A stretch of DNA of 64,000 nucleotides from Burkholderiales bacterium Ga0077544 (GCA_001464355.1 LNEU01000015.1:62001-126000); one strand, 5' to 3'. Positions 50,058 to 58,866 are shown, numbered from the stretch's first letter. The notes: generated by a model not told the origin, from the letters alone. Translations and numbers: made by a program.

Positions 50058-50261
50058 CTACACGCGATAAATTTTTTCACCTGTTTGAACGATTTTGAAT
50101 TTTGCATCGGAGAGTGGATCCAGTGCGCGTCCATCTGCAAGCTTATAGGTTTTGCTGCCTGGCTGTCCCTCATCTGCCGTTTCTACCGGGGTTTGAAAAA
50201 CCTCCACATGGTAACCAGCCCCTGTTTTTCCTTTGGCGTCGAATTTTTCTACCAAATCCAT
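50058..50261 (-). CDS. Small hypothetical protein
   Basis: A 67-residue soluble protein of unknown family. It is polar and slightly acidic, with LADGRALDPLSDAKFKIVQTG near 42-62. It has a strong ribosome site on the minus strand (AAGGAG eight bases before the ATG), which is the main evidence that it is real. It is divergent from flhD across an 800-base region and converges on the terminator at 49970-50003. Confidence 0.6.
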   Translation of the reverse strand: MDLVEKFDAKGKTGAGYHVEVFQTPVETADEGQPGSKTYKLADGRALDPLSDAKFKIVQTGEKIYRV

Positions 50262-50615
50262 AAGAGTCTCCTTTAGGTTGAGGATGGGATATCCGATCTC
50301 ACAATAGCAGATTTTTTCGCCAACTTTGGCATCGGTTTATTTGCCCAAGCATTACAGGTTTGCCCGCGTTTGCATGTTGGTGTTGGTAAAAATATATGTA
50401 ATTTTAGTTTTGCTAACAATTTTTTCGGTTTTCATCGAATGCCGATTCGCTGTGCTGATTGAAATGACTAAGTGTTGTATCTGCTTAGATACAAGCGGCA
50501 CATAACGTGGATACATTCGATAAGCATAATGCGATTGTCTCAGGGTAAATGCAGTGAGGAGAGGCAGAGGAACAAAGAAATATGGAAAAAAACAGAAATT
50601 ATTTAGTCCAAGCCC

Positions 50616-50642
50616 TAAAGTTCCGGAAATGGCCGCCGTTAT
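50616..50642 (+). promoter_or_regulatory. Sigma-28 (FliA) type promoter P1
   Basis: TAAAGTTC, then 11 bases, then GCCGTTAT. The FliA consensus is TAAAGTTT-N11-GCCGATAA, so the match is 13 of 16 positions with exact spacing. It would start about 420 bases before flhD. Confidence 0.75.
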
Positions 50643-50692
50643 AAAACTTAGATAACGGAATAAAATATTTTAAATTTATTTTGTTTGAACCC

Positions 50693-50719
50693 TAAAGTTC
50701 TGCAATTCCGTGCCGTTAA
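50693..50719 (+). promoter_or_regulatory. Sigma-28 (FliA) type promoter P2
   Basis: TAAAGTTC, then 11 bases, then GCCGTTAA, matching the FliA consensus at 14 of 16 positions with exact spacing. It lies 77 bases after P1 and would start about 345 bases before flhD. Confidence 0.78.
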
Positions 50720-51069
50720 AGATACAAGAGGCTGAGAAAAAAAGAATTTTTCGCCGTTTTGATCAAATATTTTTAAGATTTTTCCTTATTAAAAATAGTT
50801 AAAAATTAATTTCCCAAGCTGTTTTTGGAAAAATTTTGAGATTGCAATAAATTCTCAGAAGTAACATACAAGCCACTCTCCGCTCAATTTCACGTTGAGC
50901 GCATCGTATGCTGGTCGACGTTTGTAAGACAAACGCCTACCGGCATATTGCCGTCTTCTCTGTATGAAAATACCGAGTAGTGCCTATTTCAGGCATTTGT
51001 TTCCCGAATCAGAATGCATTCACTGGCTCACAAATGTGGCCACAGACATTCACAGGTAAGGGGATTCAC

Positions 51070-51387
51070 ATGACAAATAACGACATCATTGCAGAAATTC
51101 GCGACGCTAATCTGGGTTACCTGATGCTGGCGCAACAAATGATTCGTGCCGACAAGGCAACCGCAATCTTCCGCCTGGGCATCAGTAACGAAATCGCTGA
51201 TTTGATCGAAGGCATGAACAATGCTCAAATTCTTAAATTGGCAGGAGCGAACATGATGTTGGCCCGATTTCGATTCGACGATGGTGCCATCCTTGGCATG
51301 CTGACCAATTACAACAAAGACCGTTCGCTGGCACATTCGCATGCAGCGATCTTGATGGCTGGGCAAGCTGTTGAGCAAATAGCTTAA
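51070..51387 (+). CDS. flhD: Flagellar transcriptional regulator FlhD
   Basis: Partner of FlhC in the FlhD4C2 master activator that switches on the first flagellar operons through sigma-70. The 105 residues are all helical; LGYLMLAQQMIRADKATAIFRLGI near 15-38 and LAGANMMLARFRFDD near 57-71 are family landmarks. The ATG at 51070 has AAGGGG in front; the longer frame from 50980 extends into the hairpin leader. flhC starts 62 bases later. Regulation should occur in the long upstream region with its sigma-28 promoters. Confidence 0.95.
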   Translation: MTNNDIIAEIRDANLGYLMLAQQMIRADKATAIFRLGISNEIADLIEGMNNAQILKLAGANMMLARFRFDDGAILGMLTNYNKDRSLAHSHAAILMAGQAVEQIA

Positions 51388-51449
51388 CGTAATAGCTGCG
51401 TGTTAGTTAATCCGATCACATTGCTGTAACTCTCCCGAAGAGCGTGAAC

Positions 51450-51998
51450 ATGGCCAAGAAAAGTGTAGTGACAGAATCCCAAGAGATTCAACTCGCCATA
51501 GAATTGATTAATCTGGGCGCAAGGTTGCAGTTGCTTGAGTCAGAGACTTCGCTTTCGCGTGAGCGCTTGTTGAAGCTTTATAAAGAGCTGCGCGGCGTTT
51601 CTCCTCCAAAAGGCATGTTGCCGTTTTCGACAGACTGGTTTATTACCTGGCAGCCGAATATTCATTCTTCGCTTTTCATCGGTATTTATAAATACCTGGT
51701 TGAGCATGCACAGATTTCCGGCATTCATGCTGTGACGAAAGCATATAAGTTGTATCTGGAGCAGGTTGATATGGGTGAAGACGGCGAGCCGGTCTTGTCT
51801 TTGACGCGCGCCTGGACCCTGGTTCGATTTTTCGATAGTAAAATGCTGGCGACGGCATGCTGCAGCGAATGCAGCGGTCATTTTGTGGTGCACCGCCTGG
51901 ATTTGAATGCCAATTACACTTGTGGTTTGTGCCATATGCCGTCCAGAGCCGGTAAAACCAAACGAGCCAAAATGGATGCGGCTTTGCTGGTGGCGTGA
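51450..51998 (+). CDS. flhC: Flagellar transcriptional activator FlhC
   Basis: DNA-binding, zinc-containing half of the FlhDC activator. In the 182-residue protein the zinc ligands are cysteines near 138, 141, 158 and 161 (CCSECSGHF and CGLC), as in E. coli. The ATG at 51450 is chosen over a GTG two codons upstream. A 33-base gap separates it from the membrane methyltransferase. Confidence 0.95.
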   Translation: MAKKSVVTESQEIQLAIELINLGARLQLLESETSLSRERLLKLYKELRGVSPPKGMLPFSTDWFITWQPNIHSSLFIGIYKYLVEHAQISGIHAVTKAYKLYLEQVDMGEDGEPVLSLTRAWTLVRFFDSKMLATACCSECSGHFVVHRLDLNANYTCGLCHMPSRAGKTKRAKMDAALLVA

Positions 51999-52031
51999 CC
52001 GGATGGTCTAATTTCTGGAAAGAGTGTCTGA

Positions 52032-52838
52032 GTGAAGATAGTGCGGCGCTCCGGCGCAAAACCGGCGTCGCCCGAATCTAGATACTTACTCAACTTGCCT
52101 GCAGTGCAGGCTCTTTTTTTTCAAATCCTTTCTTTCTTTTTCGTTTTGTTGATCGCCCGAGGTTTGGGAGCGATACTCGGCATAACGATGCACATCCTGC
52201 TTATTGCATGTCTTCAGGGCATGATTGCCGCCGGTTTTTCATATTGGCGTGGTCTGGCTTTGTGGTGGATGGTGATTCAGTTTTTCTTCCCCATCATTTT
52301 AATTCTCGGTCTGTTTTTACAACTGCCACCGTCTCTTTTTCTTTGCGCTTTCGTCACTCTTCTTTTTCTATACTGGAGTACTTTCCGTACGCAGGTTCCT
52401 TTTTATCCGTCGAATCTGGCGACTTGGGGCGCCGTATCCGAGCTTTTGCCAAAAGATAGGAGTGTGCGGCTGATTGATATTGGTAGCGGTTTGGGTGGTT
52501 TGGTATTGGATTTGTCAAAGCGTCGTCCAGATAGTTATTTTCTTGGTATAGAAATTGCACCGTTACCCTGGTTGGTGAGTATGTTGCGCGCACGTTTCAC
52601 ACGGAGTTCTGCGCACTTTACGCGTGGTGACTATGACCGCTTGAATTTTGCTGAATACGACATTGTGTTTGCGTATTTGTCGCCAGTAGCGATGCCAGCG
52701 TTGTGGGAAAAAGCACGCACTGAAATGCGGTCCGGGTCGATGTTGTTGAGTTATGAGTTCCCAATTCCAGACGTCGAACCTGCTTTCATGGTTGCGCCTG
52801 CTGTAAATGATCCGAAAATTTACTGTTGGCGTATGTAG
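52032..52838 (+). CDS. Membrane-anchored SAM-dependent methyltransferase-like protein
   Basis: A 268-residue protein with about four membrane helices in its first half (about 26-44, 50-70, 73-97, 101-116) and a class I methyltransferase domain behind them. SAM motif I reads DIGSGLGG at 149-156, and an acidic residue follows in GIEIAP at 172-177. The substrate is unknown; it could be a lipid, quinone or membrane protein. It starts with GTG, 33 bases after flhC and 190 bases before motA, all on the same strand. This placement suggests co-expression with motility genes but does not prove a role there. Confidence 0.8.
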   Translation: MKIVRRSGAKPASPESRYLLNLPAVQALFFQILSFFFVLLIARGLGAILGITMHILLIACLQGMIAAGFSYWRGLALWWMVIQFFFPIILILGLFLQLPPSLFLCAFVTLLFLYWSTFRTQVPFYPSNLATWGAVSELLPKDRSVRLIDIGSGLGGLVLDLSKRRPDSYFLGIEIAPLPWLVSMLRARFTRSSAHFTRGDYDRLNFAEYDIVFAYLSPVAMPALWEKARTEMRSGSMLLSYEFPIPDVEPAFMVAPAVNDPKIYCWRM

Positions 52839-53027
52839 GGTTGATGGATATTTTCGTGCGAGGGTGTCATTCAAGTTCCTGTAATTTAAGCCGTTGAAAG
52901 CCATGTAGCCATGCTGAAAAAAACCAGTTAAATGTGTCTCTCAAAAAAACAGGCCATCATCCCGGTTGCGTAATGGCAATTGTTGAGGCAATAATGGCAT
53001 CCTAAAACCAAAAATCGGAGCACACGC

Positions 53028-53888
53028 TTGTTAGTTATCATTGGATATATTGTTGTCCTCGCATCGGTTTTTGGCGGGTTTGTATTGGCCGGTGGGCATT
53101 TGCACTCGCTGTTTCAACCGGTCGAGTTGTTGATGATCGGCGGTGCAGCACTAGGCGCATTTTTTGTCGGCAATAACGGCAAGGCAATCAAGGCCACGCT
53201 CAAGGCATTGCCTAGTGTCCTCAAAGGTTCCAAATATACAAAATCCTTGTATATGGAATTAATGACACTGTTATTCGAGATTCTCACCAAGGTACGCAAG
53301 GAAGGTTTGATGTCGATTGAAGGCGATATCGATGTCCCTGAAGAAAGCGCTATCTTTACCAAGTATCCGACTGTTCTGGCGGATCATCATATTATTGAAT
53401 TCATCACAGACTATCTGCGATTGATGGTGTCCGGGAATATGGACGCGTTCCAAATCGAAAATCTGATGGACAACGAAATCGACACTCATCATGCGGAGGG
53501 TGAAATTCCGGTCCATTGCATTGCAAAGCTGGGCGATGGTTTTCCGGCCTTCGGTATTGTGGCCGCAGTAATGGGCGTGGTTCACACCATGGCGTCGGTA
53601 GGCTTGCCTCCTGCGGAGTTGGGGATTTTGATCGCGAATGCGCTGGTCGGTACCTTCCTCGGCATTTTGCTGGCCTACGGTTTTGTATCGCCTATATCCA
53701 GCGTTCTTGAGCAAAAATTGCACGAGTCTTCAAAAGTATTTCAATGTATCAAGGTCACCTTGCTGGCAAGTTTGAACGGTTATGCGCCGGCACTTGCAGT
53801 CGAGTTTGGTCGTAAAGTCTTGTTTTCTACAGAGCGTCCTTCTTTCAGTGAATTGGAAGAGCACATCAAGCAATCGAAAACAAAATAA
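53028..53888 (+). CDS. motA: Flagellar motor stator protein MotA
   Basis: Membrane half of the proton-driven stator. The 286-residue protein has four membrane helices: two near the N-terminus (MLVIIGYIVVLASVFGGFVLAGG), and two after residue 165 containing the essential proline in GDGFPAFGIVAAVMG. The cytoplasmic loop carries the charged rotor-facing region YLRLMVSGNMDAFQIENLMD. The start is TTG, with CGGAG a few bases upstream, exactly where the family begins. motB follows 56 bases later. Confidence 0.96.
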   Translation: MLVIIGYIVVLASVFGGFVLAGGHLHSLFQPVELLMIGGAALGAFFVGNNGKAIKATLKALPSVLKGSKYTKSLYMELMTLLFEILTKVRKEGLMSIEGDIDVPEESAIFTKYPTVLADHHIIEFITDYLRLMVSGNMDAFQIENLMDNEIDTHHAEGEIPVHCIAKLGDGFPAFGIVAAVMGVVHTMASVGLPPAELGILIANALVGTFLGILLAYGFVSPISSVLEQKLHESSKVFQCIKVTLLASLNGYAPALAVEFGRKVLFSTERPSFSELEEHIKQSKTK

Positions 53889-53944
53889 GCTGATTCTTAT
53901 TACATAAGAAGCAAAGAAGATAGAAGAACCTAGCGGAGACTTAG

Positions 53945-55009
53945 ATGGCTGACGAAGGACTCCGTCCCATTATCGTAAAACGTATCAAGAAATCCGGGGG
54001 CGGCCATCACGGCGGCGCCTGGAAAATTGCCTACGCCGATTTTGTGACTGCGATGATGGCGTTCTTTTTGTTGATGTGGTTGCTGGGCTCTACATCCAAA
54101 GGTGATCTGCAGGGTATTTCTGACTATTTTTCCAATCCCGTCAAAGTGGCAATGGCGGGTGGTTCTGGCAGTGGTGATGCAACCAGCGTGATCAAGGGCG
54201 GCGGTAAGGACATGACACGCATTAATGGTCAACAAAAACAAGGCGAAAGTACTGCGGCCGCTAAGAAAAGCGACCTCAAAGCTGCGGCGGCTGAGCTTGA
54301 GCGGCAAGAGACAGCGCGACTTAAATCCCTGAAAGCGCGTATTGAAGAAGCGATCGATGCCAATCCCAGCTTGCGCCAATACAAAAATCAACTTTTGCTT
54401 GATATAACGTCGGAAGGTCTGCGCATCCAGATCGTTGATGAAAAGAACCGGCCGATGTTTGCTTTATCCAAGGCTGAGCTGCAACCGTACACCAAAATTA
54501 TTTTGCACGAGATTGCCAAGACGCTCAACGATATTCCCAATCGGATCAGCTTGTCCGGACATACTGATGCAACTCCCTATTCCAGTGGTGAAAAAAGTTA
54601 TAGTAACTGGGAGCTTTCTTCCGACCGTGCCAATGCATCGCGCCGAGAGTTGATTGCAGGTGGCATGGCTGATTCAAAAATGCTGCGCGTTGTTGGTCTG
54701 TCGTCTGCCGTGCTATTTAATCCCACAGATCCATTAAGCCCGATCAATCGCCGTATCAGTATTATTGTGATGAACAAGAAAACAGAAGATTCCATCACGA
54801 AAGAAAATCGGACAGTCGAGGTGACAGATCAGGAAACCGCAAAAGAGACGGTAGAAAAAGGGGTCAATGTATCGGGCGTGGTCCAGCCGGCAGCAACGGT
54901 GACAACAGTAGTGAGTCCAGCGGTGGCTCCTGTTACGGTTGCGCCTAGACCGACAGCAAATGCAACCGCAGCTGCTGCGGCCGCCGCCGCAGCAGCTGCT
55001 GGCAGATAA
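53945..55009 (+). CDS. motB: Flagellar motor stator protein MotB
   Basis: Anchors the stator to peptidoglycan and carries the proton-binding aspartate. In the 354-residue protein the single membrane helix (about 29-49) holds Asp32 in AYADFVTAMMAFF. The OmpA-like domain (about 150-275) contains LSGHTDATPYSS at 203-214. The last 35 residues are Val/Thr/Pro/Ala-rich and end in an eleven-alanine run before GR, longer than usual. The CheZ-like gene follows 39 bases later. Confidence 0.95.
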   Translation: MADEGLRPIIVKRIKKSGGGHHGGAWKIAYADFVTAMMAFFLLMWLLGSTSKGDLQGISDYFSNPVKVAMAGGSGSGDATSVIKGGGKDMTRINGQQKQGESTAAAKKSDLKAAAAELERQETARLKSLKARIEEAIDANPSLRQYKNQLLLDITSEGLRIQIVDEKNRPMFALSKAELQPYTKIILHEIAKTLNDIPNRISLSGHTDATPYSSGEKSYSNWELSSDRANASRRELIAGGMADSKMLRVVGLSSAVLFNPTDPLSPINRRISIIVMNKKTEDSITKENRTVEVTDQETAKETVEKGVNVSGVVQPAATVTTVVSPAVAPVTVAPRPTANATAAAAAAAAAAAGR

Positions 55010-55048
55010 AAAACGGCAAATAAACGAAATAATGACTGGGTATTTCCC

Positions 55049-55597
55049 ATGACAATAAATAATTCGTTAGCGTCGCAAGTAACTGATCTTTTGTCTGGTC
55101 TGTCTGATCATGGCAGTCAACACTTGACTGAGGTTGAAACAGATCTGGTACAAACCAACGTTCTTCTGGCGGAAGCGATCGAGAAACTTAGCGCCAGCTT
55201 CATGGCGATTCATGCCGCCGTTACCGAGCAACAGCAGATGGTTGATGCTTTATCGAACGGTACGCTTGTATCCTCTGTCGCGACACAGGCACTGAAAGCC
55301 AAATCCATGCAAATTGACCAGCATGTGAATGCGGCAGTAACCGGTTTGCAGTTTCAGGATATGACCAATCAATTGATCGGTCGCACTCTGCGCCGCGTGG
55401 TTGGATTTCGCGATGTACTGGAAGTGGCGGGAGCCAGCAGCATTGCCATTCCGGTCGATGCCAGCAATCAGCAGTTGCATGGCATGCTCAGTCATATCAA
55501 TGAAACCTTGAAGTCGGAAAGTCTGGACCTGGAAAAAGAATTATGGAAGGCCGTATGCCAGACCCATATGGAAAGCGGAGATATCGAACTGTTTTGA
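55049..55597 (+). CDS. CheZ-like chemotaxis protein
   Basis: A 182-residue helical protein with CheZ-like features. Residues 102-108 read FQDMTNQ; in true CheZ (FQDLTGQ at 150-156 of the protein at 62043) the Asp and Gln are the residues that hydrolyse CheY phosphate. The surrounding helices (LVQTNVLLAEAIEKLSAS and RTLRRVVGFRDVLE) suit a long helical bundle. The C-terminus GDIELF recurs in CheD of this cluster. It sits between motB and a CheY-like gene. I infer a CheY-P phosphatase or a CheY-binding protein; a receptor-associated adaptor is the alternative. Confidence 0.7.
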   Translation: MTINNSLASQVTDLLSGLSDHGSQHLTEVETDLVQTNVLLAEAIEKLSASFMAIHAAVTEQQQMVDALSNGTLVSSVATQALKAKSMQIDQHVNAAVTGLQFQDMTNQLIGRTLRRVVGFRDVLEVAGASSIAIPVDASNQQLHGMLSHINETLKSESLDLEKELWKAVCQTHMESGDIELF

Positions 55598-55660
55598 TTC
55601 GTAGAAAAAATTTGGATTAGCGGGTTTAATAACCTGAAACGTGTATTAGCAGGAGTGAAA

Positions 55661-56026
55661 ATGGCAAAGACAATATTGGCGGTCGACGATTCTGGTTCAT
55701 TGCGGCAGATGGTAGTTTTCAGCTTGCGTGCGGCAGGTTATCAGGTCACCGAAGCGGTGGATGGGCAGGACGGACTTGACAAGGCGCAGGCGCAGATTTT
55801 TGATCTGGTTTTGACGGATCAAAACATGCCGCGCATGGACGGTTTTTCCTTGATCCGTGCATTGCGTGCATTGCCAACCTATCAGAAGGTGCCAATTCTG
55901 ATGCTGACGACGGAATCCAGCGATGAAATGAAAGCCAAGGGACGGGCCGCAGGAGCAAATGGCTGGTTAGTCAAACCGTTTGATCCGCAACGCTTGACCG
56001 AGGTTGTTAAAAAAGTCATAGGCTGA
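55661..56026 (+). CDS. CheY-like single-domain response regulator
   Basis: A 121-residue receiver domain without an output domain. It has the acidic pair DD (9-10), phosphorylation site Asp53 in LTDQNMPRMDG, Thr83-Thr84 and Lys105 in VKPFD. It probably takes phosphate from CheA encoded next to it. The ATG at 55661 follows AGGAG; the GTG two codons before is less likely. It is clearly different from the second CheY at 61643 (GSLRQMVVFSL here, [11 protein letters not shown] there). It may act as a phosphate sink or a separate output. Confidence 0.9.
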   Translation: MAKTILAVDDSGSLRQMVVFSLRAAGYQVTEAVDGQDGLDKAQAQIFDLVLTDQNMPRMDGFSLIRALRALPTYQKVPILMLTTESSDEMKAKGRAAGANGWLVKPFDPQRLTEVVKKVIG

Positions 56027-56076
56027 CAAGCGATGAGTGTAAGCATCATTACGAGCACACACAACGGAGTGGAATA

Positions 56077-58212
56077 ATGACCATCGATATGAGTCAGTTC
56101 TTCCAGGTGTTTTTCGACGAGACCGAAGAACTGCTGGCTGAGATGGAAAAATTGTTGCTGGCGGTTGACGTATCTGCACCTGATGCGGAGGACCTGAACG
56201 CAATTTTCCGTGCTGCGCACTCTATCAAGGGTGGTGCTGCCACGTTCGGCATTACCGATCTGACCGAAGTTACCCACGTGCTGGAAACCTTGCTCGATAA
56301 AATACGCAAAGGTGAAATGGCATTGATGCCAGAGCATGTCGATGCATTTTTATCGGCAAAAGATATTTTGAAAATGCAACTGGATGGCCACAGGCTGCAT
56401 ACACCGGTCGATCTCGATGCGGTTTCCGAAGTTCGTCTCCGGCTGGAAGCCTTGTCGCAAGATGAAGTGGCTGCGCCGGTAAAAACGACGCCCGTTGAGA
56501 CGGGTTCAACGGCAGTCTCTCGGACTGATCGCCGTTTCCGAATTGAGCTGCCACAGGTGCCGCCACGTGATGTGGAAGCGCTTGCCGCAGAGCTGGGCCT
56601 GCTCGGTGATATCAGTCAGGATGTTTTGCCGGATCAGCGCGCATTCTTCATCTTGAGTACGCATGAAGGGCCGGACGACATTATTGCGATCTGTTCTTTT
56701 ATTCTCGATCCGCAAGACCTCAAGATTACGGAAGAATCCGTGCCCGTATCGGCTGGTACTAAATTGTCGATTGACGAACGTAGCCAGGCAGAGGCGGAGC
56801 AGGGTTTTGGTTTCTTTGAGCCGTTGCATTCGGCCATTGCGAACAAGGATCATGAAAACGCGCAGGGTTACGGTTTTTTCGCACCATTCGTACCTCTCGA
56901 TATTGCGGCACCTGCGACAAGCAAGGCGACCGATTCTGAAGAGGATGAGGTGGATCATGTGGTTGTCGCGGCAGATAAAAAACCAGTTGTTAAACGCGAT
57001 GCCGACAAAGTTGCAAGCAGCGCAGAGTCATCTTCGATTCGCGTTGGTATAGAAAAAGTTGATCAGCTGATTAATCTGGTTGGCGAATTGGTGATTACGC
57101 AGGCAATGATTGAGCAGCGTACTGATTCGCTCGATCCCATGTTGCATGAACGGCTATTGAACAGTGTCACGCAACTGACACGCAATACGCGTGATTTGCA
57201 GGAAGCCGTGATGTCGATCCGCATGATGCCGATGGACTATGTGTTTTCACGTTTTCCGCGCATGGTGCGCGATCTCGCGGCTAAACTTGGCAAGAAGGTT
57301 GACTTCGTAACTCACGGCGCAGCAACTGAACTCGATAAGGGGCTGATCGAGCGCATCGTTGACCCTTTGACCCATTTGGTGCGCAACAGTATTGATCACG
57401 GGATTGAAATGCCCGAGGTGCGTGCTGCTGCGGGCAAAGCGCCGGCCGGTCAACTTTCGCTCTCTGCTGGCCATCAGGGCGGTAATATTATTATTGAAGT
57501 CAGCGATGACGGCGGTGGTTTGAACCGCGACCGAATTCTTGCCAAGGCCAAACAGCAAGGCATGGAAGTATCCGACGACATGCCGGATGAAGACGTCTGG
57601 CAATTGATTTTTGCGCCAGGATTTTCCACCGCTGAAGCGGTGACAGATGTTTCTGGTCGTGGTGTCGGCATGGATGTCGTCAAACGCAATATTACTGCGA
57701 TGGGTGGTGTGGTCGATATTCGTTCCAGCAAAGGTTTTGGTACGACCATATCGATTTCATTGCCTTTAACTCTCGCTATTCTTGACGGCATGTCGATCAA
57801 GGTTGGAGAAGAAATTTACATTCTTCCGTTGGGTTATGTAGTCGAATCCTTGCAGCCTGATCCAGATGATGTAAAGGAAATCAGCGGGCAGGGTAAAGTG
57901 GTCAAGGTGCGCGGCGACTACCTGCCATTGATTCCTCTGTACAAAATGTTTGATATCGAACCGCACTTTACCGACCCTTCAGAAGGCATAGTGGTTATCC
58001 TGGAGTCGGAAGGGCGCAAAGCCGCGCTGTTCATCGATGAGCTGGTGGGGCAACAGCAAGTCGTCGTCAAGAATCTGGAATCGAATTATCGCAAGGTGGC
58101 AGGCATATCCGGCGCTACCATTCTAGGTGATGGCGGTGTATCGTTGATCATCGATGTAGCAGCATTACTGCGTTCAAGCCGTCAGTTGAACGATGAATCC
58201 ATTTATTCCTGA
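56077..58212 (+). CDS. cheA: Chemotaxis histidine kinase CheA
   Basis: Receptor-controlled kinase of 711 residues that phosphorylates CheY and CheB. Order: Hpt domain with phospho-acceptor His48 ([14 protein letters not shown]); a middle domain (about 152-222), probably the CheY/CheB-binding P2; a linker with two GFF boxes (QGFGFF 242-247, QGYGFF 263-268); dimerisation domain from about 320; ATP-binding domain with N-box [12 protein letters not shown] at 433-444, then DDGGGL and [10 protein letters not shown]; and a CheW-like domain (about 565-705). cheW follows after 14 bases. Confidence 0.97.
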   Translation: MTIDMSQFFQVFFDETEELLAEMEKLLLAVDVSAPDAEDLNAIFRAAHSIKGGAATFGITDLTEVTHVLETLLDKIRKGEMALMPEHVDAFLSAKDILKMQLDGHRLHTPVDLDAVSEVRLRLEALSQDEVAAPVKTTPVETGSTAVSRTDRRFRIELPQVPPRDVEALAAELGLLGDISQDVLPDQRAFFILSTHEGPDDIIAICSFILDPQDLKITEESVPVSAGTKLSIDERSQAEAEQGFGFFEPLHSAIANKDHENAQGYGFFAPFVPLDIAAPATSKATDSEEDEVDHVVVAADKKPVVKRDADKVASSAESSSIRVGIEKVDQLINLVGELVITQAMIEQRTDSLDPMLHERLLNSVTQLTRNTRDLQEAVMSIRMMPMDYVFSRFPRMVRDLAAKLGKKVDFVTHGAATELDKGLIERIVDPLTHLVRNSIDHGIEMPEVRAAAGKAPAGQLSLSAGHQGGNIIIEVSDDGGGLNRDRILAKAKQQGMEVSDDMPDEDVWQLIFAPGFSTAEAVTDVSGRGVGMDVVKRNITAMGGVVDIRSSKGFGTTISISLPLTLAILDGMSIKVGEEIYILPLGYVVESLQPDPDDVKEISGQGKVVKVRGDYLPLIPLYKMFDIEPHFTDPSEGIVVILESEGRKAALFIDELVGQQQVVVKNLESNYRKVAGISGATILGDGGVSLIIDVAALLRSSRQLNDESIYS

Positions 58213-58226
58213 ATAGGAGAATCGCC

Positions 58227-58718
58227 ATGATTCACAATGTAAAAGACAATACGACAGGTGCTGAAACCGGCAATGAATTTCTTGCTTTCACCTTGGGCAA
58301 GGAAGAATACGGCATTGATATTTTGAAGGTCCAGGAAATTCGTGGTTACGAAGCCGTGACCCGCATTGCGAATGCGCCTGAGTTTGTCAAAGGCGTCGTG
58401 AACTTGCGCGGCATCATCGTGCCTATCGTCGACATGCGCATCAAGTTCAATCTGGGTGAGCCTACTTATGATCAATTCACGGTTGTCATCATTCTGAATA
58501 TCAGCGGACGTGTAGTTGGCATGGTGGTGGATAGCGTCTCTGACGTGATTACCCTGTCGCCGGAACAGATCAAACCAGCACCGGAAATGGGCACAGCGTT
58601 CAATACCGATTACCTGATTGGTTTGGGCACGCTGGATGAACGCATGTTGATTTTGGTAGACATCGATAAATTGATGTCCAGCGAAGAGATGGGATTGATT
58701 GAAAAAATTGCGGCATAA
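58227..58718 (+). CDS. cheW: Chemotaxis coupling protein CheW
   Basis: Adaptor that links CheA to chemoreceptors. The 163-residue protein is a single CheW domain with the family's [20 protein letters not shown] near 24-43, [15 protein letters not shown] near 59-73 and [10 protein letters not shown] near 98. TAGGAG lies before the ATG. A 13-base tandem repeat lies directly downstream, before cheR. Confidence 0.97.
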   Translation: MIHNVKDNTTGAETGNEFLAFTLGKEEYGIDILKVQEIRGYEAVTRIANAPEFVKGVVNLRGIIVPIVDMRIKFNLGEPTYDQFTVVIILNISGRVVGMVVDSVSDVITLSPEQIKPAPEMGTAFNTDYLIGLGTLDERMLILVDIDKLMSSEEMGLIEKIAA

Positions 58719-58725
58719 GCATCAT

Positions 58726-58751
58726 AAAATTTAGATTCAAAATTTAGATTC
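58726..58751 (+). repeat. 13-base tandem repeat between cheW and cheR
   Basis: AAAATTTAGATTC occurs twice head to tail (58726-58738 and 58739-58751), followed by shorter ATTC-containing echoes to about 58775. It looks like recent slippage in an AT-rich spacer. Confidence 0.85.
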
Positions 58752-58866
58752 ACAAGATTCAAATTAATAAAATTCAAAAGCGACTGTGCAAAACAGCGTA
58801 TGAAATTTGTGGAGACGGCGTGTTTGGTATGACCGATGCGCATATGGTGAAAAGGAAATCAGTAGT

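Larger units (their letters stand above)
50262..51069 (+). other. Long AT-rich regulatory region upstream of flhDC
   Basis: About 800 bases without a gene. From left to right: an AT-rich stretch; the palindrome TTGTATC-N6-GATACAA at 50475-50494; two sigma-28-type promoters at 50616-50642 and 50693-50719; a repeat of GATACAAG at 50721-50728; an A/T-rich run; then four short hairpins between 50881 and 50995 in what would be the flhDC leader. AAGGGG serves as ribosome site for flhD. No small protein or terminator is evident, so transcripts from the sigma-28 promoters should read into flhD. Confidence 0.7.
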
